Shown piece after piece: positions 23,201 to 23,782 of a stretch of 23,782 bases of DNA. The notes under the pieces are model-generated. The model saw only the letters and a list, made by a program, of their open reading frames with translations, ran no database searches and was not told the DNA's origin. Source of the DNA: Clostridia bacterium (lineage in GTDB: Bacteria; Bacillota; Clostridia; Christensenellales; CAG-917); contig CAAFLX010000005.1 in NCBI GenBank assembly GCA_900763875.1, positions 1 to 23,782 of the forward strand. The letters run 5' to 3'. The translations under genes and the position numbers were made by a program. Position 1 is the stretch's first letter; each line of letters begins with the position of its first letter.

Positions 23201-23308
23201 CGCTATTTAGCGACTAACTGAAGTAGAGCCGCTCACACAAACAGTCCTGTACGCAAAGTACACTCCTGCTTGATGTGAGCGGCTCTTTCTTGTTGTTCAT
23301 ATAAATAT
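23201..23308 (+). terminator. nifJ terminator made of a family C element, copy 3
   Basis: Starts 7 nt after the nifJ stop. A perfect 13-bp stem (23225-23237/23274-23286) is followed by TTTCTTGTTGTTC. The 36-nt loop holds its own TGTAC-GCAAA-GTACA hairpin. Left edge CGCTATTTAGCGACTAAC, the CAGTCCTGTAC...GTACACTCCTG core and the TTCATATAAATAT end match the minus strand of 7660-7783, so this is the same family in opposite orientation, here serving a plus-strand gene. Confidence 0.85.
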
Positions 23309-23317
23309 GTATGCCTT

Positions 23318-23644
23318 GAATGAGTTAAGATTCTTCCTCTACAAGAGTGGAACGGCGTGTACTCTTAAATTAGATGCACCCCCTCTTTCCCTAACGGGCT
23401 TTTCTCCCACCACTCAAATAGAGGCAATTCTCTACAAGATTATCCGTCGTTCGCGGGGGAGACAGTCGACACTCGCATAGATAGGGACATTTCTCTCATT
23501 ATGCCACCGCCCTTTGTGCGCCGGCTACGCAACAACACTGCGCAGTCGGACGGTACAACCGTCAAGCTCGGCGCTCAAATTCTCGCCGCCTTGCGGCTCG
23601 TGTTCCGTCTTTGAATAGGCACATTGCGTGTATAAGAACGCTCC
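23318..23644. repeat. Long dispersed repeat, copy 2 (family R)
   Basis: About 327 bp beginning GAATGAGT and matching 6812-7123 in the same orientation. Begins ~10 bp after the folded element that ends nifJ. It also keeps the plus-strand frame 'IMPPPFVRRLRNN', ending at TGA near 23615. No RBS or known domain; no gene is called. Confidence 0.85.
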
Positions 23645-23782
23645 GAATGAGTGAAGATTCTTCCTCTACAAGAGTGGAACGGCGTGTACTATAAATGCAA
23701 CTTCCCCCTTCCTCACGTGTTTCCCCCACCGCCGTTCCCCCTTAAAAGGGAACCCACGGCGTCCGCTCCGCGTGGGGCAACA
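23645..23782. repeat. Start of a further R copy, then stem-loops cut by the window edge
   Basis: 23645-23690 repeats 23318-23364 almost exactly (GAATGAGT... GGAACGGCGTGTACT), then diverges. It is followed by GTTCCC/GGGAAC (23734-23739/23748-23753) and CCCACG/CGTGGG (23753-23758/23771-23776) stem-loops. Probably another intergenic repeat continuing past the window. No gene seen. Confidence 0.65.

Overview
The window looks like a chromosomal segment of an anaerobic member of the Bacillota (Clostridia-like, probably uncultured), GC near 50%. This rests on several things seen here: a glmU-pth-mfd gene order, a walJ...rlmH order, an ecfA1-ecfA2-ecfT-truA order, a large single-chain pyruvate:ferredoxin oxidoreductase (PFOR), and a collagen-like protein with a C-terminal domain like those of exosporium/spore-surface proteins. 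Species cannot be named from the sequence alone.

Layout. 1-564 (+): 3' end of a Gly-X-Y collagen-like gene, then a shared terminator. 662-5823 (-): a glmU-like gene with a collapsed N-terminal domain, then pth and mfd. 5966-6115 (+): a small one-helix membrane peptide. 6313-6780 (-): tadA, followed by a possible structured RNA and an intrinsic terminator. 6781-7779: about 1 kb with no gene, packed with at least four repeat types. 7780-11055 (-): walJ (MBL-fold nuclease), two CPBP intramembrane proteases and rlmH, all joined by 4-nt ATGA overlaps. 11176-14042 (-): a zinc-ribbon/coiled-coil protein and two paralogous four-helix membrane proteins sharing a short motif. 14224-15849 (-): glnS. 16026-19348 (-): ecfA1-ecfA2-ecfT-truA. 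19670-23194 (+): nifJ/PFOR behind a near-consensus promoter. 23201-23782: terminator-like repeat, long repeat and a truncated further repeat.

How genes work together. ecfA1/A2/T form the energising module of an ECF vitamin/metal transporter, with the S-components elsewhere. TruA, TadA, RlmH, Pth and GlnRS serve tRNA/ribosome function. GlmU-like and Mfd serve envelope precursor synthesis and transcription-coupled repair. PFOR makes acetyl-CoA and reduced ferredoxin.

Most interesting non-gene signal. The intergenic DNA carries a family of ~110-125 bp folded elements (two tandem copies after rlmH, one after nifJ, a remnant after glnS). They share a central GTAC-loop-GTAC hairpin, compensating flanking stems and a T-rich tail, always in terminator orientation directly at a stop codon. 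Two further loci carry arrays of tiny stem / 3-nt-loop / stem units separated by a constant 7-nt linker (RTGATAT on the minus strand). A ~310-bp repeat occurs at both ends of the window. I do not recognise the first three families.
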